From Pseudoalteromonas rubra (GTDB lineage: Bacteria > Pseudomonadota > Gammaproteobacteria > Enterobacterales > Alteromonadaceae), in assembly GCF_001482385.1 (NCBI RefSeq), contig NZ_CP013611.1:3913501-3977500 (forward strand): a stretch of DNA of 64,000 nt, read 5' to 3'. The notes under the pieces were generated by a model, which was given only the letters and a program-made list of their open reading frames with translations, made no database searches and had not been told where the DNA came from. This document shows positions 1 through 8,909 of the stretch, one piece after another. The position numbers and the translations under genes were made by a program. Every line of letters begins with the position of its first letter. Positions within the stretch are counted from its first letter, which is position 1.

Positions 1-1
1 C

Positions 2-685
2 GCGACGGAATATCACCCGGATGAAGTGATCCCGCAGCACAATGAGCACGCTTATTCGAACAAGTGGGCGATGCGACTGGGGCTATGTTGTTTGCTTCCT
101 CCGCAGGCCGGAGGTGAAACCCCGATCGCTGACAGCCGGGAGGTATTTAAACGTATTCCGCAGGAGATCCGCGAGAAGTTTGCTGCAAAGAAAGTGAAGT
201 ATGTACGTAACTACGGTGATATTGATTTGCCCTGGAGCGAGGTATTTCAGACCACGGACAAGCGTGAAGTTGAACAGTATTGTTTCAATAATCAGCTCGA
301 TTTTGAGTGGATTGGCGAGCATCGTTTGCGTACCTCGCAGGTCAACCCTGCTATTGCCAGGCACCCTAAAACCGACGAACAGGTGTGGTTCAATCAAGCG
401 CATTTATTTCATGTGTCCTCGCTGGGTGAGGAAACCTGTGCCCAGTTGCTCAGTGCCTGTGGGGAAGACGGTCTGCCGCGTAACGCATTCTATGGTGACG
501 GCGAGCCGCTGGAACCTGAAGTGCTGGACATCATTCGTGCTGCTTATGATGACACAACGCTTTACACCCCTTGGCAAAAAGGCGATCTGATGCTGGTTGA
601 CAATATGCTGTTTACCCACGGCCGACGACCCTTTAGTGGCGACCGCAAGGTCCTGGTTGGCATGGCCAGAGAATATGGGTGGTAA
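2..685 (+). CDS. TauD/TfdA-family Fe(II)/2-oxoglutarate dioxygenase, SyrP-like (5' end outside window)
   Basis: The reading frame is open from base 2, so the N-terminus lies left of the window; a GTG at 26 is internal to a conserved stretch and is unlikely to be the true start. The visible 227 codons hold the C-terminal half of a TauD-type jelly-roll enzyme. The HxE metal motif is seen in QHNEHAY (bases 35-55). The distal His and the 2-oxoglutarate-binding Arg lie in THGRRPF and GDRKVL near the C-terminus. This HNE-type variant is typical of SyrP-like enzymes, which hydroxylate amino acids carried on nonribosomal peptide synthetases. The following genes encode an export-type MFP/ABC/permease set on the same strand, which fits the end of a peptide biosynthesis cluster. 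The family is clear; the substrate is inference. Confidence 0.85.
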   Translation, partial: ATEYHPDEVIPQHNEHAYSNKWAMRLGLCCLLPPQAGGETPIADSREVFKRIPQEIREKFAAKKVKYVRNYGDIDLPWSEVFQTTDKREVEQYCFNNQLDFEWIGEHRLRTSQVNPAIARHPKTDEQVWFNQAHLFHVSSLGEETCAQLLSACGEDGLPRNAFYGDGEPLEPEVLDIIRAAYDDTTLYTPWQKGDLMLVDNMLFTHGRRPFSGDRKVLVGMAREYGW

Positions 686-778
686 GTGCTTACTACACGC
701 TTTTGTTCATAAAAAGCAGACATTACCAAGATAACACATTAATTGAACAGCGGTTCCAGTCCGCAGTGGAGAACATAG

Positions 779-2038
779 ATGGACATTACCATTGAAGAGC
801 AAAAGAAGTTTAACTGGCGGTACGTCAAAATTGCGCTAGCCGCAGTGGTGATTATTTCCGGTGCCTGGTGGCTGAAGAGCTACTTTGGACAGGCAACTGC
901 CCTGGTTGATAGCACAGATGTGCGTACTGCCAAAGTACAAAATGGGCAGTTTCAGGTCAGCGTGAGAGGGATGGGCGTATTGAAGCCCAAAGAAGTCATT
1001 TGGGTGGCGTCTGAAGTGGCCGGGCGAGTAGAAAAGGTCTTTGTTAAAGCGGGAGCGGTGGTTGAAAAAGGGCAACCCATCGTCAAACTCAATAACCCCA
1101 AACTGTCGTTGGTACTGGCCAATGCACAAGCCAAACTGGAAAAAACAATTGCTGAAAATACTGCGCAGTATGCTCAGTTTGAGTCTGACTTGCTGGATGC
1201 GGAAGCCGCGGTAAAGCGCGCAAAAATGACCCACCAGGGCAATGAGCTGGAACTTAACGCTCAGCGTAAACTCCGCGAGATGGGCAACAGCAGCGTGTCG
1301 CAAATTAAGTTTAAGCGCACAGAGTTTACTGTGCAAAGCAGCAAGCTGGACCATGAGTTACAAAAGCAACGACTGGAAAAACTGAAGCTTAATATTGAGG
1401 CACAAAAACTGGCTCATAAAGCACAGCAGCAGACCCTGCAACAGGAGCTGGACCGGGCACAAGAGCAACTCGACAACCTGTATGTCCGTGCGGCAATGGA
1501 TGGTGTATTGCAAAGCATGGATCTGGAGTTAGGTCAGGATGTAGCAGAAGGTGGCAGTGTGGGCAAAATTGCCAATCCACGTAGCCTGATCGCAGAAATA
1601 GACGTACAGGAACTGCAAATTAAGGATGTGGCACCGGGTTTAGGGGTCACCATAGATACCCGTAAATCCCAGATCCAGGGCGTTGTGTCTCGGGTCAGTC
1701 CTCAGGTTGAAAAGGGCCTGGTTGCGGTAGAAGTGGATTTGATCGATGCACTGCCCAGTGAAGCCCGGCCGGAACTGTCAATTGAAGGGGTGATCAACAT
1801 CACCGACAAGCCCAACACTTTGTTCGTTGCGAAACCTGCATTTGCTGAGGAGTACCAAAGTGCCAAGATTTTCAGAGTCGATAGCAAAGGCAATATTGCA
1901 CAGGCCGTACAGGTCAGGTTTGGACAAAGTTCAGTGAACTTTATCGAGATTACAGAGGGGCTGAATAACGGCGATACCGTGATTATTTCCGCCACCGATA
2001 ATTTTGCTAATAACGAAAAAATATTTTTACATAATTAG
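779..2038 (+). CDS. HlyD/MacA-like membrane fusion (periplasmic adaptor) protein
   Basis: A 419-residue periplasmic adaptor subunit that should link an inner-membrane ABC exporter to an outer-membrane channel. One N-terminal membrane anchor lies at about residues 15-35. The first lipoyl half follows at about 75-105, then a long Lys/Gln/Glu-rich coiled-coil hairpin at about 108-235, the second lipoyl half at about 238-265, and beta-barrel and membrane-proximal domains to the end. The ATG at 779 has GGAG 7 bases upstream. The next gene (ABC ATPase) starts 9 bases downstream and the permease 11 bases after that, so the three are one operon. The N-terminal membrane helix rather than a lipobox resembles MacA-type adaptors. 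It probably exports the product of the biosynthetic cluster to the left; the cargo is not known. Confidence 0.88.
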   Translation: MDITIEEQKKFNWRYVKIALAAVVIISGAWWLKSYFGQATALVDSTDVRTAKVQNGQFQVSVRGMGVLKPKEVIWVASEVAGRVEKVFVKAGAVVEKGQPIVKLNNPKLSLVLANAQAKLEKTIAENTAQYAQFESDLLDAEAAVKRAKMTHQGNELELNAQRKLREMGNSSVSQIKFKRTEFTVQSSKLDHELQKQRLEKLKLNIEAQKLAHKAQQQTLQQELDRAQEQLDNLYVRAAMDGVLQSMDLELGQDVAEGGSVGKIANPRSLIAEIDVQELQIKDVAPGLGVTIDTRKSQIQGVVSRVSPQVEKGLVAVEVDLIDALPSEARPELSIEGVINITDKPNTLFVAKPAFAEEYQSAKIFRVDSKGNIAQAVQVRFGQSSVNFIEITEGLNNGDTVIISATDNFANNEKIFLHN

Positions 2039-2047
2039 GACAGCACA

Positions 2048-2755
2048 ATGAGCAATATATTAGAACTTAAGAATATCAGTAAGTATTTTCAGTTCGATGA
2101 GATGAAGACGATGGCCCTGTCAGACATCAGCTTTTCGGTGAAAGGAGGAGAGTACGTCTCTATTAATGGACCTTCGGGGTGCGGTAAGTCAACCCTGTTG
2201 TCCATTTTGGGCATGCTGGATACGCCTTCTGGTGGCCAGTACTTTCTGTCGGGCAATGATGTATCAAACCTGAGTCGGGATCAGCGCGCCACGGTGCGCT
2301 GTAACCACATTGGTTTTGTATTTCAGTCTTTCAACCTGATCAGTGATCTGACGATAGAAGAAAACGTTATTTTACCGCTGACTTACCAGGATAAATACAA
2401 CGCCAAAGAGGCCAAAGAAAAAGCCTTGTCGGTGCTGGAGCAGGTTGACATGTTGCATCGGGTGAAACACTTTCCGTCGGCCTTGTCCGGCGGTCAGCAA
2501 CAGCGTATTGCGATAGCCAGAGCACTGGTCAACGATCCCAAACTGATCCTGGCGGATGAACCAACCGGTAACCTGGATTCAAAAAATGCCGACATCGTAT
2601 TGCAGCTGTTTGATGATCTGCACCAGCAAGGGCGCACCATTTGTATGGTGACGCACGACCCTCGTTCATCAGCCTGCGCCAGTCGCAGAATTGATATTTT
2701 TGATGGCAAGCTGGTCAGTGATAAACCGCTGCCTGAGCTGGCAAAAAGCGCCTGA
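2048..2755 (+). CDS. MacB/LolD-type ABC transporter ATP-binding protein
   Basis: A 235-residue nucleotide-binding subunit. Walker A is GPSGCGKST at residues 41-49, the signature LSGGQQQR is near 145, and Walker B is LILADEPT near 165, followed by the NLDS D-loop typical of the MacB/LolD subfamily. It carries no membrane segments, so it must pair with the separate permease encoded immediately downstream, and with the adaptor upstream. Such ATPases power mechanotransmission-type export of peptides, lipoproteins or small molecules from the periplasmic side. Assignment to the subfamily is firm; the substrate is inferred only from location beside a SyrP-like dioxygenase gene. Confidence 0.9.
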   Translation: MSNILELKNISKYFQFDEMKTMALSDISFSVKGGEYVSINGPSGCGKSTLLSILGMLDTPSGGQYFLSGNDVSNLSRDQRATVRCNHIGFVFQSFNLISDLTIEENVILPLTYQDKYNAKEAKEKALSVLEQVDMLHRVKHFPSALSGGQQQRIAIARALVNDPKLILADEPTGNLDSKNADIVLQLFDDLHQQGRTICMVTHDPRSSACASRRIDIFDGKLVSDKPLPELAKSA

Positions 2756-2766
2756 GGTAACGAGTT

Positions 2767-5175
2767 ATGGGTTTCTTAATTGATATTCGCTACGCTCTCA
2801 GGCTGTTAGCGAAAGCGCCGAAGTTCACCATGCTGGTGACTTTTATACTGACCGCAGGTTTGACGATCAGTTTGCTGACTTTCAACATGGTTTACACCAT
2901 TTCATTTAAGCCGTTACAGGGTAAAGATGCCAGCAGCATTGTTACGCCGCACCTGACCGGCAGCACCCGGGTGCTGACGTTTGAAGATGTCACGCAACTG
3001 GGTCAGTCGCAATTCAGCGCCGTGTACGATGAATATACCTTGCACTATCGAGAAGAAGTGCGCATGGAGAACCAAGGGCAGGGCGTGAGCCTGCTGGGCG
3101 AGAAGGTGATGCCAAACTTTTTTTCCTTCACCCGTACCGAACCGCTGCTGGGCAGAGCCTTTAACAATAACGATGGTGCGGCAGGACAAGCACCGGTGGT
3201 TGCGCTGAGCTATCACGTGTGGCAAACCTTATTTGCAGGCCGCGAGTCTGTGCTGGGCGAGCATGTTCGACTTGGCGGCAAGAGCTACGAAGTGGTCGCG
3301 GTTATGCCTGAGGGTTACAAGTTCCCTGTGACTTCTGATCTGTGGTTGCCGCTGGATACCAAGCAATTCGCTCAGTTTGACTTCAAGGATAAACAGGTGA
3401 GTGTGCTGGGTCGATTGCATGCCAGCGTCTCTGAAGCGCAGGCTAACTCCGAGCTGGCTAGCGCACTGACCGCCGTGCGCGAAAGACGTTTATCACAAAG
3501 TGACAGAGTGCAGTTTATCGCACCGACTGTCACGCACATGAGTCTGCAACAGCAAAACATTGAAGGGATGGGGGCATTTATTTTTGTCGGACTGCAAAGT
3601 TTCGCGCTGGCGATTCTGTTCATGGCCTGTATCAACACAGGCAACCTGTTGTTTTCCCGTTCTATTGAACGTCAAAAAGAAACCGCTATCCGGGGTGCCC
3701 TGGGCGCTAAAACCAAGCGTCTGGTACGTCAGCTAGTGTGTGAAGGTGGACTGATCACTTTGCTGGGTGGGGCACTGGCCATTGTACTGACGGCTGTTCT
3801 ATTGTCTGTGATTAATGGCACTCTGCAGGCGAGTCTGGGCAGTGGCATGCCGTTTTGGTGGAACTGGCACCTTGACTGGCAGACCTTAACAATGGCGGTA
3901 TTATTTATTTTGTTTACCTTTTTCTTTGCCAGTGTTTTACCGGCAGTGAAAGCCGCTAAGATGGACATTAATACGGTATTGCGTGACGGCACCCGTGGGT
4001 CGCTGGGCAGAGGCGCAGGTCGTTTATCCCGGATCATTGTGACCATTCAGGTCGCGATTATTGCGGTCTTAATGTTGTCAGGCAGCCTGGGCAGTTCGGT
4101 TATCTTCAATATCACAGATATGGTGACGGCAGAAAAAACCGAGGGGCGTTATTCTGCTTATTTCAATCTGGTGGGGGCTGAGTTTGAAAGCCCGGAACAA
4201 AAGGTCAATTTTGTCGAAACCGCAGTACAGGACCTGTCGAAATTAAGCAGTGTCTCAGAGGCTGACATGATGCAAAACATGGGGCTGAAAAATGTCCGTA
4301 TGGATGCTGAGTCACGTGTGCGTGTCGATGTAATGGGCACACTTGGGAAGCTGGCGTTTTTTGATCAGACCTTGGTTTCCGGACGCGGTATCGATGCCCG
4401 TGATAACAGTGAAAACCTGCGTGTGGTGCTCGTCAGTGAATCATTTGCCAAGCGCCACTTTAATGGCCAGTCGGCACTGGGCAAGCAACTTGATATTGAG
4501 TTGTCCGATAAATATGTCACCCATACTGTGGTGGGCATAGTCAGTGACCGCAGTGGCAACACTCAGGGCATGTATGCGCCTTTGGCTGAATACGATGAAC
4601 TGTATGTGTCTTATCTGCAATCGCCTTACGAGTGGGTGCAGCTGATCTTTGAGCAGCAGGCCGACATGCAGTCTGCACAACAAGACTTTTACACCTGGCT
4701 TGGTCGCAGTGATTATCAGGCACACTTCTCGTTTATTGTTGACCTGGAGAAAAATGCTAACCTCTATGCAGATATGTTGGGGATTATGTCTAACGGGGTG
4801 ATTTACTCCGGCGTGTTCTCTTTGTTCCTGGCATTGATGGGCGTGTATGGCGTGTCTGCGGCATCGGTGAGTATGCGCAGCCACGAGATAGGTATACGCC
4901 GTGCATTGGGTGCAAAAGACACAGCAATCACCATTTTATTCCTGAAACGTAATATGGGTCCCTTGCTGATTGGCCTGGGCGTCGGCCTGGTCGTATATGT
5001 ACTGAGCTGTATGGTATTTGCGTCTATGATAGGCTCTAAGATTGGTCTTAGCACCTATATCGCAATAGCCCTGATCACCAGCACTTTGCTAACCAGCATG
5101 TTGTTGCTGTCGGGTTATGTGCCAACGCGCCGTGCCGTTCAAGACGAGCCGGTTGCAGCACTCAGAGCAGAGTAA
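2767..5175 (+). CDS. Duplicated FtsX/MacB-type ABC transporter permease
   Basis: An 802-residue permease made of two similar halves. Each half has a leading transmembrane helix (about residues 18-42 and 418-442), a MacB_PCD-like periplasmic domain, and a three-helix FtsX domain (about 275-400 and 680-800). A conserved ETAIRGALGAK-type coupling segment after the first FtsX helix recurs as HEIGIRRALGAK in the second half, direct evidence of internal duplication. This is about twice the length of a LolC- or FtsX-like subunit, so one polypeptide could supply both membrane halves of the transporter. It lies 11 bases after the ATPase gene and ends the operon; a hairpin follows before the convergent sapF. 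Similar duplicated permeases accompany natural-product clusters. Confidence 0.87.
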   Translation: MGFLIDIRYALRLLAKAPKFTMLVTFILTAGLTISLLTFNMVYTISFKPLQGKDASSIVTPHLTGSTRVLTFEDVTQLGQSQFSAVYDEYTLHYREEVRMENQGQGVSLLGEKVMPNFFSFTRTEPLLGRAFNNNDGAAGQAPVVALSYHVWQTLFAGRESVLGEHVRLGGKSYEVVAVMPEGYKFPVTSDLWLPLDTKQFAQFDFKDKQVSVLGRLHASVSEAQANSELASALTAVRERRLSQSDRVQFIAPTVTHMSLQQQNIEGMGAFIFVGLQSFALAILFMACINTGNLLFSRSIERQKETAIRGALGAKTKRLVRQLVCEGGLITLLGGALAIVLTAVLLSVINGTLQASLGSGMPFWWNWHLDWQTLTMAVLFILFTFFFASVLPAVKAAKMDINTVLRDGTRGSLGRGAGRLSRIIVTIQVAIIAVLMLSGSLGSSVIFNITDMVTAEKTEGRYSAYFNLVGAEFESPEQKVNFVETAVQDLSKLSSVSEADMMQNMGLKNVRMDAESRVRVDVMGTLGKLAFFDQTLVSGRGIDARDNSENLRVVLVSESFAKRHFNGQSALGKQLDIELSDKYVTHTVVGIVSDRSGNTQGMYAPLAEYDELYVSYLQSPYEWVQLIFEQQADMQSAQQDFYTWLGRSDYQAHFSFIVDLEKNANLYADMLGIMSNGVIYSGVFSLFLALMGVYGVSAASVSMRSHEIGIRRALGAKDTAITILFLKRNMGPLLIGLGVGLVVYVLSCMVFASMIGSKIGLSTYIAIALITSTLLTSMLLLSGYVPTRRAVQDEPVAALRAE

Positions 5176-5185
5176 GTAACCGGGC

Positions 5186-5216
5186 GGGCCAGGCAGAGGA
5201 ATGAGGTGTCTGGCCC
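5186..5216. terminator. Hairpin between the exporter operon and sapF
   Basis: A 7-bp inverted repeat (GGGCCAG at 5186-5192, CTGGCCC at 5210-5216) with a 17-base loop sits between two convergent genes. There is no strong T tract on either side, so it is only a candidate bidirectional terminator. Confidence 0.35.
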
Positions 5217-5239
5217 ACCTGCATAATGTTTTTAACCAG

Positions 5240-6001
5240 CTAAACTGCCAGCAGTTTTTGCATTACCTTAGATTTTGGGGCACGAAAAATCGCTTCGCTT
5301 TGCCCGTATTCCACACTTTTCCCCCGGCTTAACACCAGCAATTTATCACTCATGTGACGCACTAGGCTGAGATGATGGGTGATCAGAATATAACTCAACC
5401 CGGAATCGCGTTGCAGTGCCAGGAGTAAGTTTACCGTCTGTGCCCGAACCGATGGATCGAGAGAAGACAGCGCTTCGTCCAGTACCACAACTTTGGGATC
5501 GAGGATCAGCGCACGTGCCAGCGCAACCCGTTGTAATTGACCACCACTGAACATATGGGGGTAGTAGTCATAATGTTCAGAGAGCAAGCCTACGCGAGAT
5601 AAAGTCGCATTGATTTTCTTGTCGCGTTGACGCTGGGTAAGCTGCGTATTTAAGCGCAGACAATCATCCAGCATATCACCTATGGTCAGGCCCGGATTGA
5701 GCGAGCGAGTGGGGTCCTGAAAGATAAGCCGGATATGACGACAGTCATGGCTCTGGTGGCCATTGTCTTCAATCATTTCACCATTAAGCAGGATCTGTCC
5801 TGAATCAGCGTGTTCAGCCCCGGCCAGCACGCGGGCTAAGGTACTTTTCCCTGAGCCGGTTTCGCCAATCACCGCCAGCGTTTCGCCCGGTGCCACGGCA
5901 AAAGAAACATCCTTTAGTACTTTAACCCGCTTGCGTCGAAACAGGCCTGCCCGGGTGTTAAAGGTTTTATTCAGTGATTGTACCTTTAGCACGGGTTGCA
6001 T
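5240..6001 (-). CDS. sapF: SapF, peptide/polyamine ABC transporter ATP-binding protein
   Basis: A 253-residue ATPase of the Opp/Dpp family. It has Walker A GETGSGKST (about residue 46), signature FSGGQLQR, and Walker B VVVLDEALSSLD. The ATG at 6001 is chosen over upstream codons because it has AGGAG at proper spacing and matches the N-terminus expected for SapF; this start overlaps the end of sapD by 16 bases, implying translational coupling. It is the last gene of pspF-sapABCDF. In enterobacteria Sap proteins are linked to resistance to cationic antimicrobial peptides, potassium uptake and putrescine export. Which role holds here cannot be told from sequence. Confidence 0.88.
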   Translation of the reverse strand: MQPVLKVQSLNKTFNTRAGLFRRKRVKVLKDVSFAVAPGETLAVIGETGSGKSTLARVLAGAEHADSGQILLNGEMIEDNGHQSHDCRHIRLIFQDPTRSLNPGLTIGDMLDDCLRLNTQLTQRQRDKKINATLSRVGLLSEHYDYYPHMFSGGQLQRVALARALILDPKVVVLDEALSSLDPSVRAQTVNLLLALQRDSGLSYILITHHLSLVRHMSDKLLVLSRGKSVEYGQSEAIFRAPKSKVMQKLLAV

Positions 6002-6993
6002 TTTTTCTTCTCCTGAAGCAAGGGAAAGTGGCAGGCATATGCATGCCCGTGCGATTTCACCTGAGCCGGTGTAACCACACACTCACGCTGTGCCTGAGGG
6101 CACCTTGGACCCAGTCGGCAGCCAATTGGCAAGTGCTGTAAGGGAGGAATGGTGCCTTTGAGTGCAAAGAAAGACGCCTTGTGACCAATCCCATGCGCGT
6201 AATCTGGCAGGGATTTCACCAGCGCCTGTGTATAAGGGTGGTAGGGGTGACAAAATACTTTGGTTGTGGGTCCCGCTTCGACCATCTGGCCACAATAGAG
6301 TACATGCATGGCATGGGACCAGTCGGTAATTTCTTCCAGCTCATGGGTGATCATCAAGATTGACATGTTTTTAAGCTGGTTGAGACTTTTCAATAAGCGG
6401 AAAACCTGTGCCCGGGTGGTGGTTTCGAGTGCGGTGGTTGGCTCATCTGCAATCAGCAGTTTAGGACTTCTGGCAATGGCCATCGCTATCATTACCTTCT
6501 GGCAGACGCCTTCTGACAGCTCATGGGGATAGCTGCTCGACACCCGGCGGTGATCCCGGATCCCCACTTTGTGTAGCAGCGCCTTCACCTTTTCTTTGCG
6601 CTCACTACGGCGACTAAAAAACCCGCCTTTAAAACAATTATCTGGCAGCGATTCAGCAACCTGATCAAATATTTTGGCGGTAGGATCCAGGCTTCGACTC
6701 GGCTCCTGGTAGATCATCGCAATATCCCGGCTCACCAGTTTACGGCGCTTTTCCGGACTCAGACGCATCAGGTCCACACCCTGCCAGTGCATCCGGTCAG
6801 CGGTAACGCGCCAGCGGTGATTTAATACCCCGACAATGGCTTTGGCGATTAGGCTTTTACCAGACCCGGATTCACCAACCAGGGCGTGTACTTCACCTTC
6901 TTTGAGGCTTAAACTGACCCGATCAACAGCGCGGATCACACCGTTGTCTGTGGGTAATTCGATGGTGAGGTTTTTGATATCAAGTAATTGCAT
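5986..6993 (-). CDS. sapD: SapD, peptide/polyamine ABC transporter ATP-binding protein
   Basis: A 335-residue ATPase, close to the usual SapD length. Walker A is GESGSGKS at residues 40-47. The signature is the divergent LSEGVCQK rather than LSGGQ, as in enterobacterial SapD, and Walker B is LLIADEPT. The C-terminal tail carries a Cys-containing oligopeptide-transporter motif (GCRLGPRC..RECV). It would form a heterodimer with SapF beneath the SapB/SapC permeases. Its start shares one base with the sapC stop, and it overlaps sapF by 16 bases. Confidence 0.9.
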   Translation of the reverse strand: MQLLDIKNLTIELPTDNGVIRAVDRVSLSLKEGEVHALVGESGSGKSLIAKAIVGVLNHRWRVTADRMHWQGVDLMRLSPEKRRKLVSRDIAMIYQEPSRSLDPTAKIFDQVAESLPDNCFKGGFFSRRSERKEKVKALLHKVGIRDHRRVSSSYPHELSEGVCQKVMIAMAIARSPKLLIADEPTTALETTTRAQVFRLLKSLNQLKNMSILMITHELEEITDWSHAMHVLYCGQMVEAGPTTKVFCHPYHPYTQALVKSLPDYAHGIGHKASFFALKGTIPPLQHLPIGCRLGPRCPQAQRECVVTPAQVKSHGHAYACHFPLLQEKKKCNPC

Positions 6994-7886
6994 TAATCCG
7001 CCTTTCTCGCCTGCAAAGCGTCACGTAACCCATCACCGACAAGGTTAGTCGCAAGCACCGATAAAAACAACAGTGCTCCGGGTAAGCCGACAGTCCAGGG
7101 GGCAAGATAAATCAGTCCCAGGTTTTCTGCCAGCATGGCACCCCATTCAGTGGTGGGGGGCTGAGCCCCGAGTTTCAAGAAGCCCAGTGCCGCGATGTCC
7201 AGAATTGCGGTGGACAAGGCCAGCGTGAATATCACCACAATGTGCTCATATATGTTAGGCAGTACACCCCGTATGATCAGTTGCCAGCGACTGGCACCGT
7301 CCAGTCGGAATGCACTGATATAGTCTTTGTTCAGCTCTTCCACCACCAGGTTGCGGATTGAGTGAATATACTGCGGGAGCAGCGCGAAAATAATGGCCCA
7401 CACGGTATTGAATAAGCCGGGGCCCAGTATAGCAATAATGATGATGGCCAGTAACAATGACGGGATCGCCAGGGTGATATCCAATAGGTGATTGAGCAAA
7501 CTGGATTTAAAGCCCTGGCTGCATCCAGCCAGCGTGCCCAGTACCACGCCCATCAGGGTGGTTAATAATGCAGCGACAATCGACAAACCAAAGGTGTAGG
7601 TGGCTCCGCGCATCAGACGGGATAACACGTCACGACCTAAATCATCGGTGCCCAGAATGAAATTCACATTGCCCTCATCGTGCCAGGAAGGTGGCAGTAA
7701 CAAGGCATCGGCATGTTGCTGGTCAATGCCATAGGGGGCCAGCAAGGGGGCCAGCAATGCGAGTAAGGTGAGCGCAATAAACAACCATAAACCGACCAGA
7801 GCCGGGTGATTGGCTTTGAATTTCCGCCACAGCCGCGATAACGGAGAGCGGTTTGACTCTTCTGTAAAGAGATTAAACTTTGCCAT
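6993..7886 (-). CDS. sapC: SapC, ABC transporter inner-membrane permease
   Basis: A 297-residue DppC/OppC-type permease. An N-terminal cytoplasmic stretch precedes a first membrane helix at about residues 32-52, and five further helices follow. The EAA-type loop with the binding-protein-dependent transport signature is visible around DYISAFRLDGASRWQLIIRG. A luminal motif LGTDDLGRDVLSRLM, characteristic of the DppC branch, lies near residue 80. It overlaps sapB by 14 bases. With SapB it forms the membrane channel of the Sap importer/exporter. Confidence 0.9.
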   Translation of the reverse strand: MAKFNLFTEESNRSPLSRLWRKFKANHPALVGLWLFIALTLLALLAPLLAPYGIDQQHADALLLPPSWHDEGNVNFILGTDDLGRDVLSRLMRGATYTFGLSIVAALLTTLMGVVLGTLAGCSQGFKSSLLNHLLDITLAIPSLLLAIIIIAILGPGLFNTVWAIIFALLPQYIHSIRNLVVEELNKDYISAFRLDGASRWQLIIRGVLPNIYEHIVVIFTLALSTAILDIAALGFLKLGAQPPTTEWGAMLAENLGLIYLAPWTVGLPGALLFLSVLATNLVGDGLRDALQARKAD

Positions 7887-8907
7887 GGGCCTGGTTCCTG
7901 GCTAGCGGGTCAAGGAGTGTGTGGATCACATCAGCCAGCATGTTGGCGAAAATAACAAAAAAGGAGACCGCAAGTAGGCCGCCCTGAATGGCCGGATAAT
8001 CACGCTGATAGATACTTTCGATCATCCAGCGGCCAATCCCCGGCCAGGAAAAGATCACTTCCGTGACCATCGCGAGCGTGATGAGCGTACTAAATTGCAG
8101 GCCTATCTGTTTAATCACCGGCAACAACGCATTGCGCAGTGCGTGATCGAGGATTAACTGGCGACGGTTGAGACCCTTAGCGCGTGCTGTTTTGATGTAG
8201 TTTTGTTCCAGCACAGTTAACATTGAATCGCGGGTAAAGCGCACCAACACTGTGGTGGGGTACATGGCCAGCACCACGGTGGGCAGCGTCAGATGGTGCA
8301 GTGCATCAGCAAAAGCCTGGCCGCCATATGGGAAGTCGTGCAGCCAGATATCCAGCAGGATAAAGTTGGTGACGGGTGGGATCTCATATAGCAGGCCAAT
8401 GCGGCCAGACATGGGAAACCAGCCAAAGCTGAGGCAAAAAATCATGATCAATAACAGCGCCAGCCAGAATACCGGAATAGAAAAGCCCAATAAGGTTAGC
8501 GAGCTGATCACTTTGTCTGGCCACTTATTATGATAGGCACTGCAAATCACACCGGCTGGGATACCCAGGCACAGCGCCACTATGAGCGCATAAACACACA
8601 GCTCAATGGTCGCTGGAAACAGCTGTTTCACATGGCCGAATACGGCCTGACCGGAAGACAGTGACAGTCCCCAGTCGCCCTGAAATAGGCGTACCAGGAA
8701 GGCCTGATACTGGATCAGCAGGTTGTCATCGATATGGTACTTTTGTTCCAGAATTTGTGTCTGGCTGTAATTGGCGTTCAGTTCACCACTGAAGTTGGTA
8801 AGCAGATCCCGCGGAAATAAGTAATTCAGTGAAAAGGTAAATGCTGTGAGCGCAAACAACATAAATAACAGCAGGCTGAGGCGGCGAAACAGAAAGTCAG
8901 CAAACAT
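7873..8907 (-). CDS. sapB: SapB, ABC transporter inner-membrane permease
   Basis: A 344-residue DppB/OppB-type permease, about 20 residues longer than the E. coli protein. It begins with an N-terminal membrane helix (about residues 8-30), then a periplasmic loop. A further run of helices includes the coupling loop around YIKTARAKGLNRRQLILDHA, whose ARAKGL core is diagnostic of the family. The start lies 2 bases after the sapA stop, and the end overlaps sapC by 14 bases. It pairs with SapC. Confidence 0.9.
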   Translation of the reverse strand: MFADFLFRRLSLLLFMLFALTAFTFSLNYLFPRDLLTNFSGELNANYSQTQILEQKYHIDDNLLIQYQAFLVRLFQGDWGLSLSSGQAVFGHVKQLFPATIELCVYALIVALCLGIPAGVICSAYHNKWPDKVISSLTLLGFSIPVFWLALLLIMIFCLSFGWFPMSGRIGLLYEIPPVTNFILLDIWLHDFPYGGQAFADALHHLTLPTVVLAMYPTTVLVRFTRDSMLTVLEQNYIKTARAKGLNRRQLILDHALRNALLPVIKQIGLQFSTLITLAMVTEVIFSWPGIGRWMIESIYQRDYPAIQGGLLAVSFFVIFANMLADVIHTLLDPLARNQAHGKV

Positions 8908-8909
8908 AA

